From contig NC_061119.1 in NCBI RefSeq assembly GCF_002878395.1, positions 41,004,285 through 41,068,284 on the forward strand: 64,000 nt of DNA, read 5' to 3'. The notes beneath the pieces were generated by a model, which was not told the DNA's origin, made no database searches, and saw only the letters and a list, made by a program, of their open reading frames with translations. The DNA comes from Capsicum annuum (lineage: Eukaryota > Streptophyta > Magnoliopsida > Solanales > Solanaceae). A program made the translations under genes and the position numbers. Each line of letters begins with the position of its first letter. Positions within the stretch are counted from its first letter, which is position 1. Positions 1 to 13,087 of the stretch are shown one piece after another.

Positions 1-815
1 GAGGTCGAATCCTTTTCAAGAAGGGGAAGATAATACAAGTTAAATGACCACCTTAGCTTTTGAAGACATCCTGCGAGGCCAACACAAGAAAAACCCAATT
101 ATGGTCACATTGAGGGCACGGGAGCATGTATGGGGGACCCATTTTAAGCGCACAATAGAATAATCCCATGTATGGAAGGTTGCTTGGAAGCTTGCCTTAA
201 TGAGATGCCCGAGAGGTCCAAGTGTTGAAGAATAATTATGAAGACCAAAAAGACTCTAGGAAAGTCATATGTTGAAGTGTGAAGAAGACCACATCAAACC
301 ACTACATGATCACCCATTTATTAAGGGTGTAATGGTCTTTTTATGCTTTTTCTTTATACTCCATAGGAGCCCCTTTTCATTAAGGGTATTTTGGTCTTTA
401 ATGTAATAAGTATAAATAGACTCCTTAGGATTATTTTTCATTAGACTTTGATGAAATCCGATATTACTCTTATATTGTAGTTTTTAGTCTCTAGTTTTAG
501 CTCTTAGAAGCTGAAAATTGGTCCAAGAATATTTTAAGTTAGGGTTTCACTTGTTTTGGATAATTTGGCAAGAAAGGTGTACTAAAGGAAGAGTGTTTCC
601 TTCGGGTCACCTAAGATAAAGGTTTGAACTCTTATTTGTGAGGTATGTTGAAGATTTTGAAACATCTTCTAGTGCTAATCATTGAATAGGAGTAAGGGTC
701 TTTCTATCTATCCTTTAATTTCAAGCATTCTTCTTCTTCATCTCCATTTTATGTGTTGTTTTCTCTTTATTTGGTTGCTGGAATTTGCATCTTAGTAACC
801 AATTTTGTGTGTTTG
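1..815 (+). mobile_element. 3' end and LTR of a truncated Ty3/gypsy element
   Basis: The first 30 bases end in a purine-rich stretch (AAGAAGGGGAAGA) of the kind that forms the polypurine tract before a gypsy 3' LTR. The LTR would start at 31 (TAATACAAG, probably TGATACAAG originally). A plant-type TATA box at 411-418 and a T-rich leader follow, as in an LTR promoter. The right end is lost: near 815-840 the sequence passes directly into reverse transcriptase of the next element, so the LTR 3' border is approximate. The gypsy assignment rests on the junction context only. Confidence 0.5.
411..418 (+). promoter_or_regulatory. TATA box of the first LTR
   Basis: TATAAATA lies in an AT-rich stretch about 380 bases into the LTR-like segment, a usual position for a plant LTR promoter. 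Transcription would begin about 30 bases downstream. The element is truncated, so any transcript would run into element A. Confidence 0.4.
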
Positions 816-3750
816 GTAGTCTTTAGGCTATCAGTTTCAATAGTAAGGGAATTTTCAGATGTGTTTCTCGAAGATCTTTCTAGAGTTTCTCCCGAAAGGA
901 AAATTGACTTTGGAATAGACCTTTTTCCAGATACCCAGCCTATCTCTATTCCTCCTTAAAGAATGGCTCCAGTTGAGCTTAGGGAGTTAAAAAAACAGTT
1001 GAAAGATCTCTTAGATAAGGGATTCATCAGGCCCAGTTTTTCCCCATGGGGCGCCCCAGTCCTTTTCGTGCGAAAGGAAGACGTTTCTCTCAGAATGTGC
1101 ATCGATTAGCGTTAATTTAACAAAGTCATAATCAAGAATAAAAACCCACAACCCAGAATTGATGACTCATTCGACCAACTTCAGGGTGTCAGTTATTTCT
1201 CTAATATAGACCTCAGATCCGTCTATCATCAGCTTAGATTCAGAGAATGTGACATTCTAAAAATAGCTTTTAAAACCCGATATGGTCACTTTGAATTTCT
1301 AGTCACATCTTTTGGACTAAAAAAATGCCCCAACAGCTTTTATGGACTTGATGAACAAAGTGTTTAAGCAGTACTTAAACATATTCATCATAGTCTTCAT
1401 AGATGACATCCTTGTCTATTCCCGTAATGAAAATAATCATGCAGACCACCTCAGAATAGTATTACAAACTCTTAGAACCCATCAGTTGTTCACCAAATTT
1501 AGTAAGTGTGAGTTTTGGCTAAGATCAGTAGCTTTCCTTGGCCATATTATCTCCTGTGATGGCATTAGAGTTGACCCTTAAAAGACCGAAGTAGTGAGAA
1601 ACTGGCCCAGACCCTATTCTCCATCAGATATCAGGAGTTTCTTAGGTTTGGTTGGCTATTACAGATTGTTTGTTGATGGTTTTCATCTATTGCATCCCTC
1701 ATGTCCAGATTGACTTAGAAAAAAGTCAAATTTTAGTGGTCAGATTCCTATGAGAAGAGTTTTCAGGAGTTGAAGACTCGACTCACTTCAGCCCCAATTT
1801 TGACCTGCCAGATAGTTCAGATAGGTTTGTTGTTTACTATGATGCTTCCAGAGTTGGTATGGGTTATATTTTGATGTAGATAGGTATAGTCATAGCCTAT
1901 GCCTCTAGACCGCTTAAGCCCCGTGAAAAGAGTTATCCTATCCATGATCTTGAGTTAGCAGCTATTGTGTTTGCCTTGAAAATTTAGAGGCATTATCTGT
2001 ATGGGGTGCATGTTGATGTGTTCACAAACCATAAAAGTTTGCAGTATGTATTTTCGTAGAAAGAGTTAAATCTCTATCAGAGAAGGTGGTTAGAATTATT
2101 GAAGGACTTTGATCTGAGTATTTTGTATTATTCGGGCAAGGCCAATATAATGGCAAATGCCCTTAGTAGATTATCTATGGGTAGTGTGGATCATGTTGAG
2201 AATGATAAGAAGAAATTGGTTTAGGAGGTTCATCAGTTGGCTAGTTTAGGCATTTGTTTGATTGACTCAACTGATGGTAGTGTATGAGTTCAGAATAGTT
2301 CAGAATCTTCTTTGGTTTCTGAAGTAAAAGAAAAGCAAGATAGAGACCCCAGTCTAGTTAAGTTGAAGGAGTCAGTCAGAGATAAAAAAGTAGAGGTTTT
2401 CTGCCACGGGGGAGATGGTGTATTACGTTGCCAGGGTAGACCGTATGTGTGTCGTATGTTGATGAATTGAGACAGTAAATTCTTGCAAAAGAGCATGGCA
2501 CGCGTTACTCTATTCATCTAAGAGCCACTAAGATGTACCGTAATCTGTGAGAAATATATTGGTAGAGTGATATAAAAAGAGATATTGCAGAGTTTATAGC
2601 TAAGTGTGCTAATTGTCAGCATGTCGAGGTTGAGCACCAAAGTCCTAGTGGCAGTATGCAGGAGTTCAGCATCTCCACATGGAAGTGGGAAGATATGAAC
2701 TTGGATTTTATGATAGGGTTGCCTCGTTCACGTCGCCAGCATGATTTGATTTGGGTTATTGCATATAAAATGACCAAATCAACCCATTTCTTACCAGTCC
2801 ATACCTCTTATTCAGCCAAGAATTATGCCAAGCTTTATATTAGAGAGTTAGTTAGGTTGCATAGAGTCTCGTTATCTATCATTTTAGATAGAGGTACTCA
2901 GTTTACCTCTCACTTTCAGTAAGATTTTTAGAAGGGTCTTGGAACCCAAGTTTACAGCCTTCCACCCTCAGATAGATGGTCAAGCAGAAAGGACCATTCA
3001 GACCCCAGAAGACATTTTGAGAGCTTGTTTTATCGACTTTAAGGGCAGTTGGGATGATCACTTTTCATTAATTGAGTTTTCTTACAATAACAATTATCAT
3101 TCCAGTATTTAGATGGCTCTATTTAAGGTTCTTTATGAGAGAAGATGTATATCTCCCATTGATTGGTTTGAGGTAGGTGAGATTGCGTTGATAGGGTGAT
3201 ATATTCAGTATTTAATGCGATGGAGAAGGTTTAATTAATCAGAGAGAGGCTTAAGAAAGTCAAAGCCGTCTGAAATCCTATGCAAATATGCGTATGAGAG
3301 ATCTCAAGTTCACAGTTGTAGATTTGGTTTATTTGAAAATCTCTTCCATGAAGGGAGTGAAGATATTTGGAAAGAAGGGGAAGCTCATCCCCAGAATGTT
3401 GGCCTTTACAGAGTTTTGAGTTGCTATAGGAAAATAGCTTATGATCTTGAGTTGCCTGCAGATTTGGCATCAGTGCACCCAGTATTCCATGTTTCTCTAT
3501 TAAAGAAGTGTATTGGCAATCCAGTTGTATTAGTCCCTTTAAAAAGTACGAGCGTTCAGGAAAGCCTTTCTTACGAAGAAATCCCAATTTAAATCCTTGA
3601 TCATCAGGTTCGTAGATTGAGGAACAAAGAAGTTCCCTTGGTCAAAGTTCTTTGGCAGAATCAGTCCGTAGAGGGAGCCACTTGGGAAGAAGACTTGGAC
3701 ATGCATACCAAGTACCCCCATCTTTTCTCTGAAAACTCAGACTCAGCTTA
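816..3750 (+). pseudogene. Element A: Ty3/gypsy chromovirus pol remnant (RT, RNase H, integrase, chromodomain)
   Basis: Broken polyprotein read in three frames. It starts at the reverse transcriptase N-terminus (DVFLEDL, about 856). The RT palm motif FIDDILVY is present at about 1400, within an open stretch at 1342-1581. RNase H follows (VVYYDASRVG, about 1830; H-LGKAN-type motif near 2130), then integrase with the finger C-x2-C near 2610 and catalytic D in NLDFMIGLP (2700). The second D is in ILDRGTQF and the DGQAERTI glutamate is in another frame near 2970. The C-terminal VKVLWQNQSVEGATWEE (about 3640-3690) is a chromodomain, which points to the Del/Tekay chromovirus group. Gag and protease are missing. 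Many stops are TAG in place of CAG or TGG. Not functional. Confidence 0.85.
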
Positions 3751-3977
3751 AGGTAACAGTTTTTTTTGGATTATCTCTTTTCCATTCTCAGTTTCAGCTT
3801 TATAATCATCTTGTCATTGCATGCATTCAAGAATCAGTTCAATCATGAATCATCTTTCAGACTCAGTCATGTAACCATATTTTTAGTTATGCATGTTCAG
3901 TATGTGATTTCAGTTCCCTCAGTATTCTCAGCTTAATTAGTCTCATTCGAGGATGAATGTTCCCAAGAGGGAGATAT
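3751..3977 (+). other. Element A 3' untranslated tract and polypurine tract
   Basis: This non-coding stretch between the pol stop and the LTR ends in CCAAGAGGGAGATA directly before TGTAATATCCC. That purine run is the plus-strand primer site. The preceding CATTCGAGGATGAA block recurs ahead of the 3' LTRs of elements B1, B2 and C, marking all four as one superfamily. Confidence 0.6.
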
Positions 3978-6209
3978 TGTAATATCCCATATTAGTCTTA
4001 GCTCAGTTCAGCCCATAGTGCATGTATAAGAGGCTTAGAACCTGAAAATTTAGCTAAGTGTAGGGGACTGAGTTTTATTTTTGTCCTCTTAACTTTAATG
4101 ATTTTTAAAGTGACCTTTCCGACCCTGAGATGATTATTTTCAAGTTAATTCATGTTCATGGGTGTAAGGAGCATATCTCGGGGAAGTTTTGAATTTTTTG
4201 GATGAGGTTTAGATCTCGTTTGGATTTTGAAAATAGCTATTCATCGCGTCGCGATGCGGCCATTATAGCGATGGATGGCTCATCGTGTTGTGGTACCTCC
4301 CTAATCCACATTTTAGTTGCAAATTTAAATGCTAGAAGGGCAGTCTTGTCATTTTTCACCATCCCAATCCATGGAAACACGAGATTTATCATTAGTTAAG
4401 GCATTATATGACCAATTTTCTCAATTCCAATCTAAAATAAACCCTAACCATCACCCGAATTCATCAAGTTCAATCATTATTCCTTCAAGAAAGGTCAAGA
4501 ATTTAAGCTTCACCACCCAAGAACTATCAAGAAAGTTAATTGATCTTTTGCAAGATTAAAGCTTTAAGGTATGTTAGATATTCCTCCATGGGTCACTTTC
4601 ACCCATGGAGTCCAAGAATCTATTTTTATGTTTTAAATCATGAATTTACATGTTTACAATGAGTTATTTTTATAAAGCTTTTGGAAATTTCGTTTATGCA
4701 TCATGATTACAAGTGTTGTTAGTTGGAAAGTAGCTCATACACGTTTGAAGCATGAAATTCTATGTTAAATCCCCAATGTATGGTTTTAGTGTTATGATTA
4801 TGTTATTTACACATGTTTCAATCATCCCCATGCTTAGGTTCATGAATTTCAGGTGTTTAATGAAATGCCTAAGAGATGAATTTTCAACAATGACTATTTA
4901 TTATGCTACTGAAGCTTTAGTATATTTCTACTGTTAATGTTATAGAGTACTGGGGGTTATGAATACCCAAGAACTTAGCTGTTTATGTAGTTTTAGTATT
5001 TTCGGAATGGTTTTGAATACATTTGAGTATTATTAGTTTAGTCAGTTATCATACCAGTCAAACTTATATCAGTTTAGTAATCCGAGTAAGTTCAGTTGGG
5101 AGTAGGATTTATCACCGAGCGAGCCTAGGGATGGGGGCTCACCTGCCAGTTGAGGGTGTGACTTTTAGTAGCAACCCCTGTGTTCTAGAACTATGTATCC
5201 ACCGTAGGTTGAGATGTTAACCTGCCAGTTAAGGGTTGACATATATCTCACTAGAGCACCTGCCAGTACAGCGTGAATCTTTAGTCCTTTGGGACTTCAA
5301 TTTAGTGAATCCATGCAACCATGTATTAGTACCCGTGGCACAGTACTAACTCCCTTCCAATTGGAGTCATAGTTTGGACCCCAATTAGCTCATATTGGGG
5401 CATGTTGGTTAGATAATAGCTCTCACAGTCTCAGTACAGTCTCAGTTCAAAAGTCAATTCAGGTTTGCTTAACCATAGCATTCATTTTGTCAGTTAAATT
5501 AGTACTCAGATTTCAGTATTTCAGTTTACAGACCTATTTCCATATTATGTTATATGCTTGGTTACACATTCTCTAAGTTTACAGCTTTCACGCATACTAT
5601 GCATCAGTTACCTCATGTTATTTATTCAGTCAGTTATTATTCAAGCAATTGAGCCTATGTATATTAGCCTAACCTCATTTAGCATACTAGTATATTCAAA
5701 GTACTGGCCGCATACTCATTTCTTACATTATGATGTCTCATATCATTGGTTCAGATGCTCAGGTTACCGATCGTACTTAGACTATCTAGTGCATTAGCAG
5801 CAGTATCTGTGGTGAGTCCTCATATTTTAAGGAACAATTATGTTTACTTCAGTATTTTATTTTTAGTTAGACAGTTGGAGTTAGTTGGGGCTTGCCCCAT
5901 CAACTCTTATTCAGTCAGTTTTAGAAACTTTTGGACATTTCAGACATTTAGTTAGTCGTCAGTCTTATCAGTCAGTTTTTAGTATTTTTGCTTATAACTT
6001 AGATTTATGGATTTCAGTTGTATTATTTTCAGTATTTAAACCTTATGACATATTCAGTTGTTTTCGCACATGTTCATTATCAGTATATTATTCAGTGCTC
6101 ACGGAGGTACCAGCTCATGGGTTTGAAATGTATATCAGCCTCACCTCATTTAGCATACATTGTATATTCAAAGTACTTACCGCATACTCATTTCTTACCA
6201 GCTCTTACA
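3978..6209 (+). mobile_element. Element A 3' LTR
   Basis: Starts with TGTAATATCCC, the same terminus as element C (TGTAATACCCC), and continues with collinear similarity to C, including the CACCTGCCAGTTGAGGGTGTG block (5139-5160). The proposed end is CTCTTACA at 6209, matching C's GCATTACA, but a local duplication (5641-5730 versus 6115-6205) makes this end uncertain by tens of bases. Short open frames within it are chance. No upstream partner LTR remains in the window. Confidence 0.6.
5641..6209 (+). repeat. Direct repeat inside element A LTR
   Basis: About 80 bases at 5641-5730 recur at 6115-6205. Both copies contain ACCTCATTTAGCATAC, TATATTCAAAGTACT and CGCATACTCATTTCTTAC. The two copies are about 470 bases apart. 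Element C has only one equivalent, so this is a local duplication in this copy. Confidence 0.7.
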
Positions 6210-7556
6210 TTGTAAGCCATGTATTATGTAATTGATGACCTCGTTGGGCTAATATATAATAAGGGGTTAAAGTCCTTAAACATGAAAATAAACTTGAATT
6301 GTGTGTTGATCTAAATTTGGTAAGAATGTAGTATAAGATTGCTAGTGAAATATGAATTATTGTGAGGGTCATGACGACCATCAACTGAATTGTATGATGA
6401 ATTAAATTAAGACATTGGCCTATTGAAATAGTTGAGCAACAAAGGCTCCCATAAGGACCATGTGGTCATGTGTAGTGTTGAATTGGCTAAATGGGTTAAA
6501 GTCCTTAAGTGTGAATTGAATAGATGAAGAAGTATGGACAAAGGGTTAAAGTCTCAATGTCAACTAAAGATAGTCGTAATGTCTTGCGATTAAAGTCCCT
6601 TGCCTAATGAAATGACTTGCAATTAAAGTCCTTTGCCTAGTGAAATCGCTTATAATTAAAGTCCCTTACATAATGAGATCTCTTTAGGTTGAAGTACCTC
6701 ACCAAGTGAATTGGCTTGGGTTAGAGTCCTCTATCTACTACAACATGAGGTTAAAGTCCCTTGCCTAATGTGTGAGCATGTGGTTAGAGTCCCTTGCTTA
6801 AATGAATGTGTATGTGGTTAGAGTCCTTTGTCTAATAATGATGTGAATGTGGTTAAATCCCTTGTCTACTGAGAATGTTTGAATCTATAGGTGTGAAAGG
6901 TTGGAGTTCTCCCCTTCATGTATAATGAATGTGTGCTAAAGGTGTGCTGATAAGACTTGTTCTCTTACTTGGCATATGATATACCTATATGTATGGATAA
7001 GTAGATAAATGTGATTGTATATGGCATATTGACTTGTTGTTAAATGATAATTTTATTTCATCCTTATCCTTGAGTTACATGCTAGCGCTTTAAACGCTAA
7101 CGGTCTCTGAACGCTATGTCCCCACGCGACATAGGGGTCGGAGTATCTTATTCTTTTCATGCACAATGATTAGACAATCAAAGCAGTTCATGTATTGACT
7201 TTGGAGTGGCCAGCTATATTACTTTGGAAGATATTCATTCTTGGTCTCATTTAGACTTGGTTTATCTATTGTTGGGGGACTGTCCCGACATATATATTTC
7301 TAAACATCGGTTTGTATAGAGGTATTGTGGATGATTGTGGACTTGGGTATATTAGCTAGTTTGTTGATATTTATGAAATGGTTAGACATTGTTAAGTTAT
7401 GACACTTAGTTATATTTCTATCTATCTTATTGTATAGTTGGAATTTATCCGACCTGTGTGGACTGTTGTTGGTGGTTTGGTTTGGTTACGGGGCGACCTC
7501 TGATTCATGTGGGCATGAGGTACCCATACAACATGGCCCAATTTTGGGTCATTTCA
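6210..7556 (+). mobile_element. Diverged gypsy LTR (subfamily unlike A, B or C) fused to element B1
   Basis: The second half aligns with the ends of the B2 LTRs: the TGCTAGCG..CGCTAA block and CCCCACGCGACA near 7080-7130 match 30170-30215, and the end TTGGGTCATTTCA (7556) resembles B2's TTTAGGTCATGTCA. The first half has no counterpart in B2 and is filled with short repeats. The LTR runs straight into protease coding sequence at about 7560, so primer site and gag are deleted. It is either the highly diverged 5' LTR of B1 or an LTR of another family joined by deletion. Confidence 0.5.
6485..6885 (+). repeat. Minisatellite in LTR, unit about 35 bases
   Basis: Roughly ten degenerate copies of a unit containing GGTTAAAGTCCCTTGCCTAATG occur back to back, with unit lengths varying between about 30 and 40. 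The core TTAAAGTCCC or TTAGAGTCC is the most conserved part. No coding potential is seen across it. Confidence 0.8.
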
Positions 7557-10500
7557 TTCGAAGTATGTTTCAGACCTTTTTTCTATTTCTACCCTGATAA
7601 GTGACTTGTGGTTGCTAGAAGAGTCTATAGGGTGTGTATGGTATCTTTTGGTAGTAAAGAAACTTTGGTGGATCAGTTTGAATTAGATATGGTGGATTTT
7701 GATGTAATATTGGGGATGGATTGGTTGCTCTCGCGCTATGCTTTCTTAGACTATCAAACTCGTAAGGTTGTCTTTAAGTTCGTTAATGAGCAGGTTATTG
7801 AGTGGGAGAGTTGTTTCCTTGTTCCTAAGGGGAAGTTTATATCATATCTTAGAGCTTAGAGATTAATCTCCAAGTGGTGTCTCTATTATCTAGTCTGGAT
7901 TAAAGATTCTAACTCCGATGGTCCTTCCTTGCATTCTGTTCTAGTGATTAATGAATTTCCTGAGGTCTTCCCTGATAACCTTCCTGGTGTTCCTCCTGAT
8001 AGGGATATTAAGTTTGGGAATGATCTTGTTTTGGATACTCATCCAATTTCCATTTTATCGTATAAAATGGCTTGGTTGAGCTGAAGGAGCTTAAGGAGTA
8101 ACTCAAGGATCTTCTAGATGAGGGTTTAATCCATCCTAGTGTGTCCCCGTGTGGTGCGCCGATGTTATTTGTGCGTAAGAAAGATGGTTCCCTTTAGACG
8201 TGTATTGATTATTGATAATTGAATAAGGTGACGGTAAAGAATAAGTATCGTCTTTCAAAGATAGATGATTTGTTTGATGCAGGGTGTTATGTTTTACTTT
8301 ATAATTTATCTTCAATTCGGGTATTATCAGTTAAAGATTACGGAGGAGAATATCTTTAAGACTGCCTTTTGTACCCGGTATGGGCATTTTGAGTTTCTGG
8401 TTATGTCTTTTGGGTTGACCAATGCCCCTGCGGTATTTATGGATTTGATGAATAGAGTGTCCATCAGTTTCTAGATCTGTTTGTCATTATTTTTATAAAT
8501 GGTATTTTGGTATACTCTAAGAGTGAGGTAAATGATATGAATCACCTCTGCATTGTATTACAAACCTTAAAAGAGCAGTAGTTGTGTTCCAAGTTCTCAA
8601 AATGTGAATTTTGGTTGAATACTGTAACTTTTCTAGGTCATATCATTTCTAGTAAAGGAACCATGGTGGATCCATAAATAGTTGCAGCGGTTAAGAAGTG
8701 GCCTAGACCTATGACTCCAATTGATATTCGAGCTTATTGGGTTTAGATGGTTACTATAGAAGGTTTGTGAAGAGCTTTTTTACTATAGCTACCCTGTTGA
8801 CTAAGTTGACTCAAAAGAAGGTAAAGTTCGTGTGGTCTGATGTGGGGAGTTTTGAGAAGCTGAAGGTAGGTTGGCTTCAGCTCCGGTCTTGACTTTGACT
8901 GAAGGTACTGATGGGTTTGTGGTCTACTGTGATGCATCCCGTATAGGACTTAGTTATGTTCTAATGCAGCATGGAAGGGTAATAACTTATGCCTCTAGAC
9001 AGTTAAATGTGCATGAAAGGAATTATCTAACTCATGTCCTGAAATTATTAGTTATGATGTTTGCATTGAAAATCTGGCATCACTATTTGTATGGAGTGCA
9101 TCTAGCTATCTTCTCTGGCCATAAGAGCCTGCAGTACATGTTTACTCAGAAAGAGCTTAACCTCAGACAAAGGAGATAGCTTGAGCTTTTCAAGGATTTT
9201 GATATAAGTCTTCACTACCAACCAGGTAAAGCTAATGTGGTTGTTGATGCTCTTAACAAGTTATCCATGAAGAGTCTAGCTCGTGGGGATAAGGAAAAAT
9301 GGGAATTGGTGAAGGATATTCACCATTTGGCTAATCTTTGAGTTTATTTTTTGGACTCCAAAGATGGTGGTATGTTGGTGCAGAAAGTGGTGCGGTGATC
9401 TCTTGGTGCTGAAATCAAGGAGAAGCAGATATTAGATCTTATTTTGATAAGGATCAAGGTGACATAGGTGGGCAAAAAGTGATGAATTTCGAGATTAGTG
9501 GTGATGGTACTTTGCGGTACCAAGGGAGGTTATATGCTTCTGACGTCGATGGTTTGTGTAAGAGGATCTTGGTTGAGGCGCATGAGTCGCGCTATGTTGT
9601 TCATCCCGATTCACAAAAATGTATCATGACCTTAAGAAGATGTATTGGTGCAACAATATGAAGAGGAACGTGGCTAATTTTGTGGTCAAGTGCATGGTGT
9701 GTCAATAAGTGAAAGTTGAGCACATGAGGCCCGAAGGTTTGTATCAAGAAATTGAGTTGCCCAAATGAAAGTGGGAAGTAATCAGCAGGGATTTCATTAC
9801 TGGTCTCTCTCGGTCTCAGAATTAATTTGATTCGATTTGGGTCATCATGGATAGGATGAGAAAGTCGGCTTACTTTTTTCCAGTGAGGACTAAATTCTCA
9901 ACTAACGACTATGCAAGGTTGTATCTTTATGAGATTGTAAAGTTGCATGGGGACCTATTTTACTATCTCAGATCATGGTATTACAGTTTTCATCTCATTT
10001 TTAGTGGTCATTTCAAAAAAGTTTGGGGACTAAAGTTTAGTCTTAGTACATTTTTTCACCCGTCGTCGGATAGGCAAGCTGAAAGGACTATTTTGACGTT
10101 GGATGATATGCTTCGTGCTTGTGTTTTTGACTATGGTGGTAGTTAGGCTGAGTACTTGCCTCTTGTAGAGTTTGTATACAACAATAGCTACCACTCTAGC
10201 ATTGGGATGGATCCATTTAAAGCATGGTATGGTAGGAGGTGTAGATCTCCTATTGGGTGGTTTAAGATAGGTGAGGCGAAAATGTTTGGGTCAGATTTAG
10301 TTCACCAAACCATGAAAAATGTGAAGGTTATTTGGGATAGGCTTAAGGCTTCCCAAAGTCGCCAAAAGTCCTACGCAGATGTGAGGCGAAAAGAGTTAGA
10401 GTTTGAGGTTGGGGATAGGGTGTTCCTAAGGTTATCTTTCATGAAGGGAGTGATGCGGTTATGTAAGAAGGAGAAGCTCAGTCCCAATATGTGGGTCCTC

Positions 10501-10861
10501 ATGCAATTTTGAGGAAGGTTGGTAATATTGCGTATGAATTGGAGTTGCCTTCTAGTTTGAGCTCTATTCACCCAGTATTCTATATTTCTATGTTGAGAAA
10601 GTGTATTGGTGATCCTTCTCAAATTGTGCCAATCAAGGATATTGGTATTTCTGATTATCTATCTTAAGAAGAGGTCCCGATTAAGATCTTGGATCATCAG
10701 GTTCATCGGTTGTGGATCAATGATGTGGCCTTGATAAAGGTTCTATGGGGAAACCACAAGGTGAAAGAGGCTACGTGGGAAGCGGAAGAGGATATGAAGT
10801 CTAAGTATCCATTCCTATTTTCTACTTTGAAAATTCATGCAGAAGGTATGTGTTCTTCATA
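7557..10861 (+). pseudogene. Element B1: Ty3/gypsy chromovirus protease-RT-RNase H-integrase-chromodomain remnant
   Basis: Opens in the second half of the protease (7608-7859, DVILGMDWL); the catalytic DPGST part, seen in the sister copy at about 24920, is missing. RT begins at about 7948 (EFPEVFPDNLPGVPPDRD). The palm motif reads FING (about 8490) instead of FIDD, so both metal-binding aspartates are lost. RNase H ([10 protein letters not shown], 8920) and integrase follow. The first catalytic D is in SRDFITGLS, but the second D motif is scrambled near 9960. The HSSIGMDPFKAWYGRRCRSP block lies at 10190-10250. A chromodomain-like tail ends at 10861. At least ten stops, many TAG or TGA for CAG, TGG or CGA. 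Dead copy. Confidence 0.85.
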
Positions 10862-11019
10862 ACGTCTTTATTTCCAAACTTTGTTAAGGAAAAGTTGATT
10901 TTCTTGCATCTTTGTTTTATGTTTGTGTTAAAGGTAAGAGTAGAGACGTTTAGGGGTTAAATCGTGCTTGTACTGCCTTGTTCCATTATTCGGGGATGAA
11001 AGATCCAAATGGGGGAGAA
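10862..11019 (+). other. Element B1 3' untranslated tract with polypurine tract
   Basis: Ends in CAAATGGGGGAGAA immediately before the LTR. The same GGGGATGAA-(N)-CAAATGGGG(G/A)A(A/G)GAA arrangement precedes the B2 3' LTR at about 28425-28451. Confidence 0.6.
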
Positions 11020-12537
11020 TTAAAACATCCTAAGTCTTGAACCTTAGAAGTTTCCTGGGTTTTGAGCTTCTGGACATCATACGACTTGAGGGTACTAGTC
11101 GTATAATGTGGGTACGACTTGGTAGCCCGTAGCCCAAGTCATCTGATGATCAGTGTGGTTTAGGGTGGTTTCTTTCCAAGGTACGACTAAACTCCATATA
11201 AGTCGTATGGAGATGGTACGAGAAGAATAGGGCAAGTCATATGATGAACAATGTCAAGCCCTTGAGGTACTGTTTAGGGTACGAATTAGGGGTACCACTC
11301 GTTTGATTAGGTACGAGTGGGGTGCCCAAGTCGTTCTCACCTGCTGGAATTTTTACAATTTGAGTTGAGGGTATTCTAGATATTTCCCCCTTATAACTCC
11401 TTTGGGCCTCACAACCTAAAACACTTTATGTGGCTTCATTAACCTATTTGCAATCAATCAAACACTTAAAAACACTCTCAAATCTCTCTCAAGCTTCTAG
11501 TTCAAGCAAGATGCTAAGGTTTTATCAAGGTGATTCAATTAGGGGCTTTTAAGGGCAAATCTCTCTATACTCTTTAGTATCTAAGGTATGTTACTCCTCT
11601 CTCTTATTAGTTAAACTAAATTCATGTTTTTAATGAATTGGTTTCATGATTTAACTATGGGCATTGTTTGGTTTTGAAATATATGTTGAGGGTTATTGTT
11701 ATTAATGGTTGGATAATGTTTTCCTATGTTTTACTTAGGGTTTGTCATATTATAATATTGGTTTGAATATTGTGGAATGCATGATAATGGTAAATGGGTT
11801 TAGGGGTACTATGGATTTACTCAAATGGGTTGGTTTTGGTCTTGGAAACTATATACCCTCAACATGTTTGATAAAATGCCTATGAGAATGGTTTCGCTGC
11901 ATAGTTGGACTTTCATTGAAAACTTTGCATTGCATAATATGGTAATAGAACCCCAAATGATTTAAATGGTTTTAAATGATTTGGTAAGGCCTTGGTGGCC
12001 ATGGTTTTGGTAAATTGGAAATCATATGGGGTACATGAGAATCCCATAAGGTTTTGCTAATGACATTACTTGCAAACTATAGTCTGTATGACATACCACT
12101 TTACAATGCCTTGGTAAAAATCTATGGAATTGGTGGTTTGATTGTGTGTTAAAGGTTTTAATAGGGCAATAATAACAGATTGTGAAAGCTAATCGTGAAG
12201 GTGTGAGTCCAATGGACAGACACTGGAAACTCATGTTTGTCGACAAGAGGGTTGGTCATGGTGACCATATACTTGTGGGGTGCACGGAAATCCCCAAGTT
12301 ATACTTGTATATATGTATCATAGTGGGTGAAGGGTACACGAGAATCCCCGACCCCTATGATATCTCCAGTTTGTTCGACTATATGTGCTGGGACCCATTC
12401 AGGGGGTAACACTGTATCCATATAGCATGTGGGTTGTTTTAGGACGGTCAAGCTACACAACCTAGGTTAATGATTTAAATGCATGCTAAACCCGGTTACC
12501 TTTCCCGGAATGTATTATATATGTATCTATGTATGTG
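11020..12537 (+). mobile_element. Element B1 3' LTR, left part
   Basis: Begins TTAAAACATCCT, equivalent to TGAAACATCCT of the B2 3' LTR at 28452, and stays collinear with it up to the CCCGG..TATATATGTAT block at 12500-12535 (B2: 30060-30095). It is interrupted at 12538 by element C and resumes at 20660. Confidence 0.8.
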
Positions 12538-13087
12538 TGTAATACCCTGTACTTTTTCCTAGCTAATTTCATCTCAAGAATGTCTAGAATTAGCTTTAAA
12601 TTGAATGATGATTATTCCATGAGGAATTTTTAAGATTTTCACTTTTTGTCATGTGGGAAATTCAATAAGTTTAACATCAATAAGGATTCATCCAAATCTG
12701 ATAACCGGGTCAAAAGTTACGACTATTTCAAGTTCCTGTCGTAAAACAATGCCATACTAGTCAGTGGCGCGCCGCGCCATAAGAGGAAATGGCATTTGGA
12801 AAATTTCAGTAGGGGTCCGCGATTATGGTGTGTCGTGCCAAGGCCCAAAGTTAAATTGTCCTTTGTCTAGTGTCTCAGCGCGATTTTCCCCGCGTTGCGC
12901 CAAAGTTCCAGGTGGCAAAAGAAGGGGCTATGCGATGGCTCCATGTCATGCCATCCCTCAGTTTCCTAATTGTCAAATTACAGTGACACGGCACGATAGT
13001 GCCGCATCGCGCCAGGGGTTCAGTTCGGGAAAATTTCACTGAAATTAAATGACGCGTCTAGGGTTAAAAGGGTCAACTTCCCACCCC

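Noticed and set aside
12764..13042. Open frame of 92 codons in element C LTR, with a partner at 18427-18645
   Set aside because: Occurs in both LTRs only because these are copies; lies across the promoter CG patch and has no domain.
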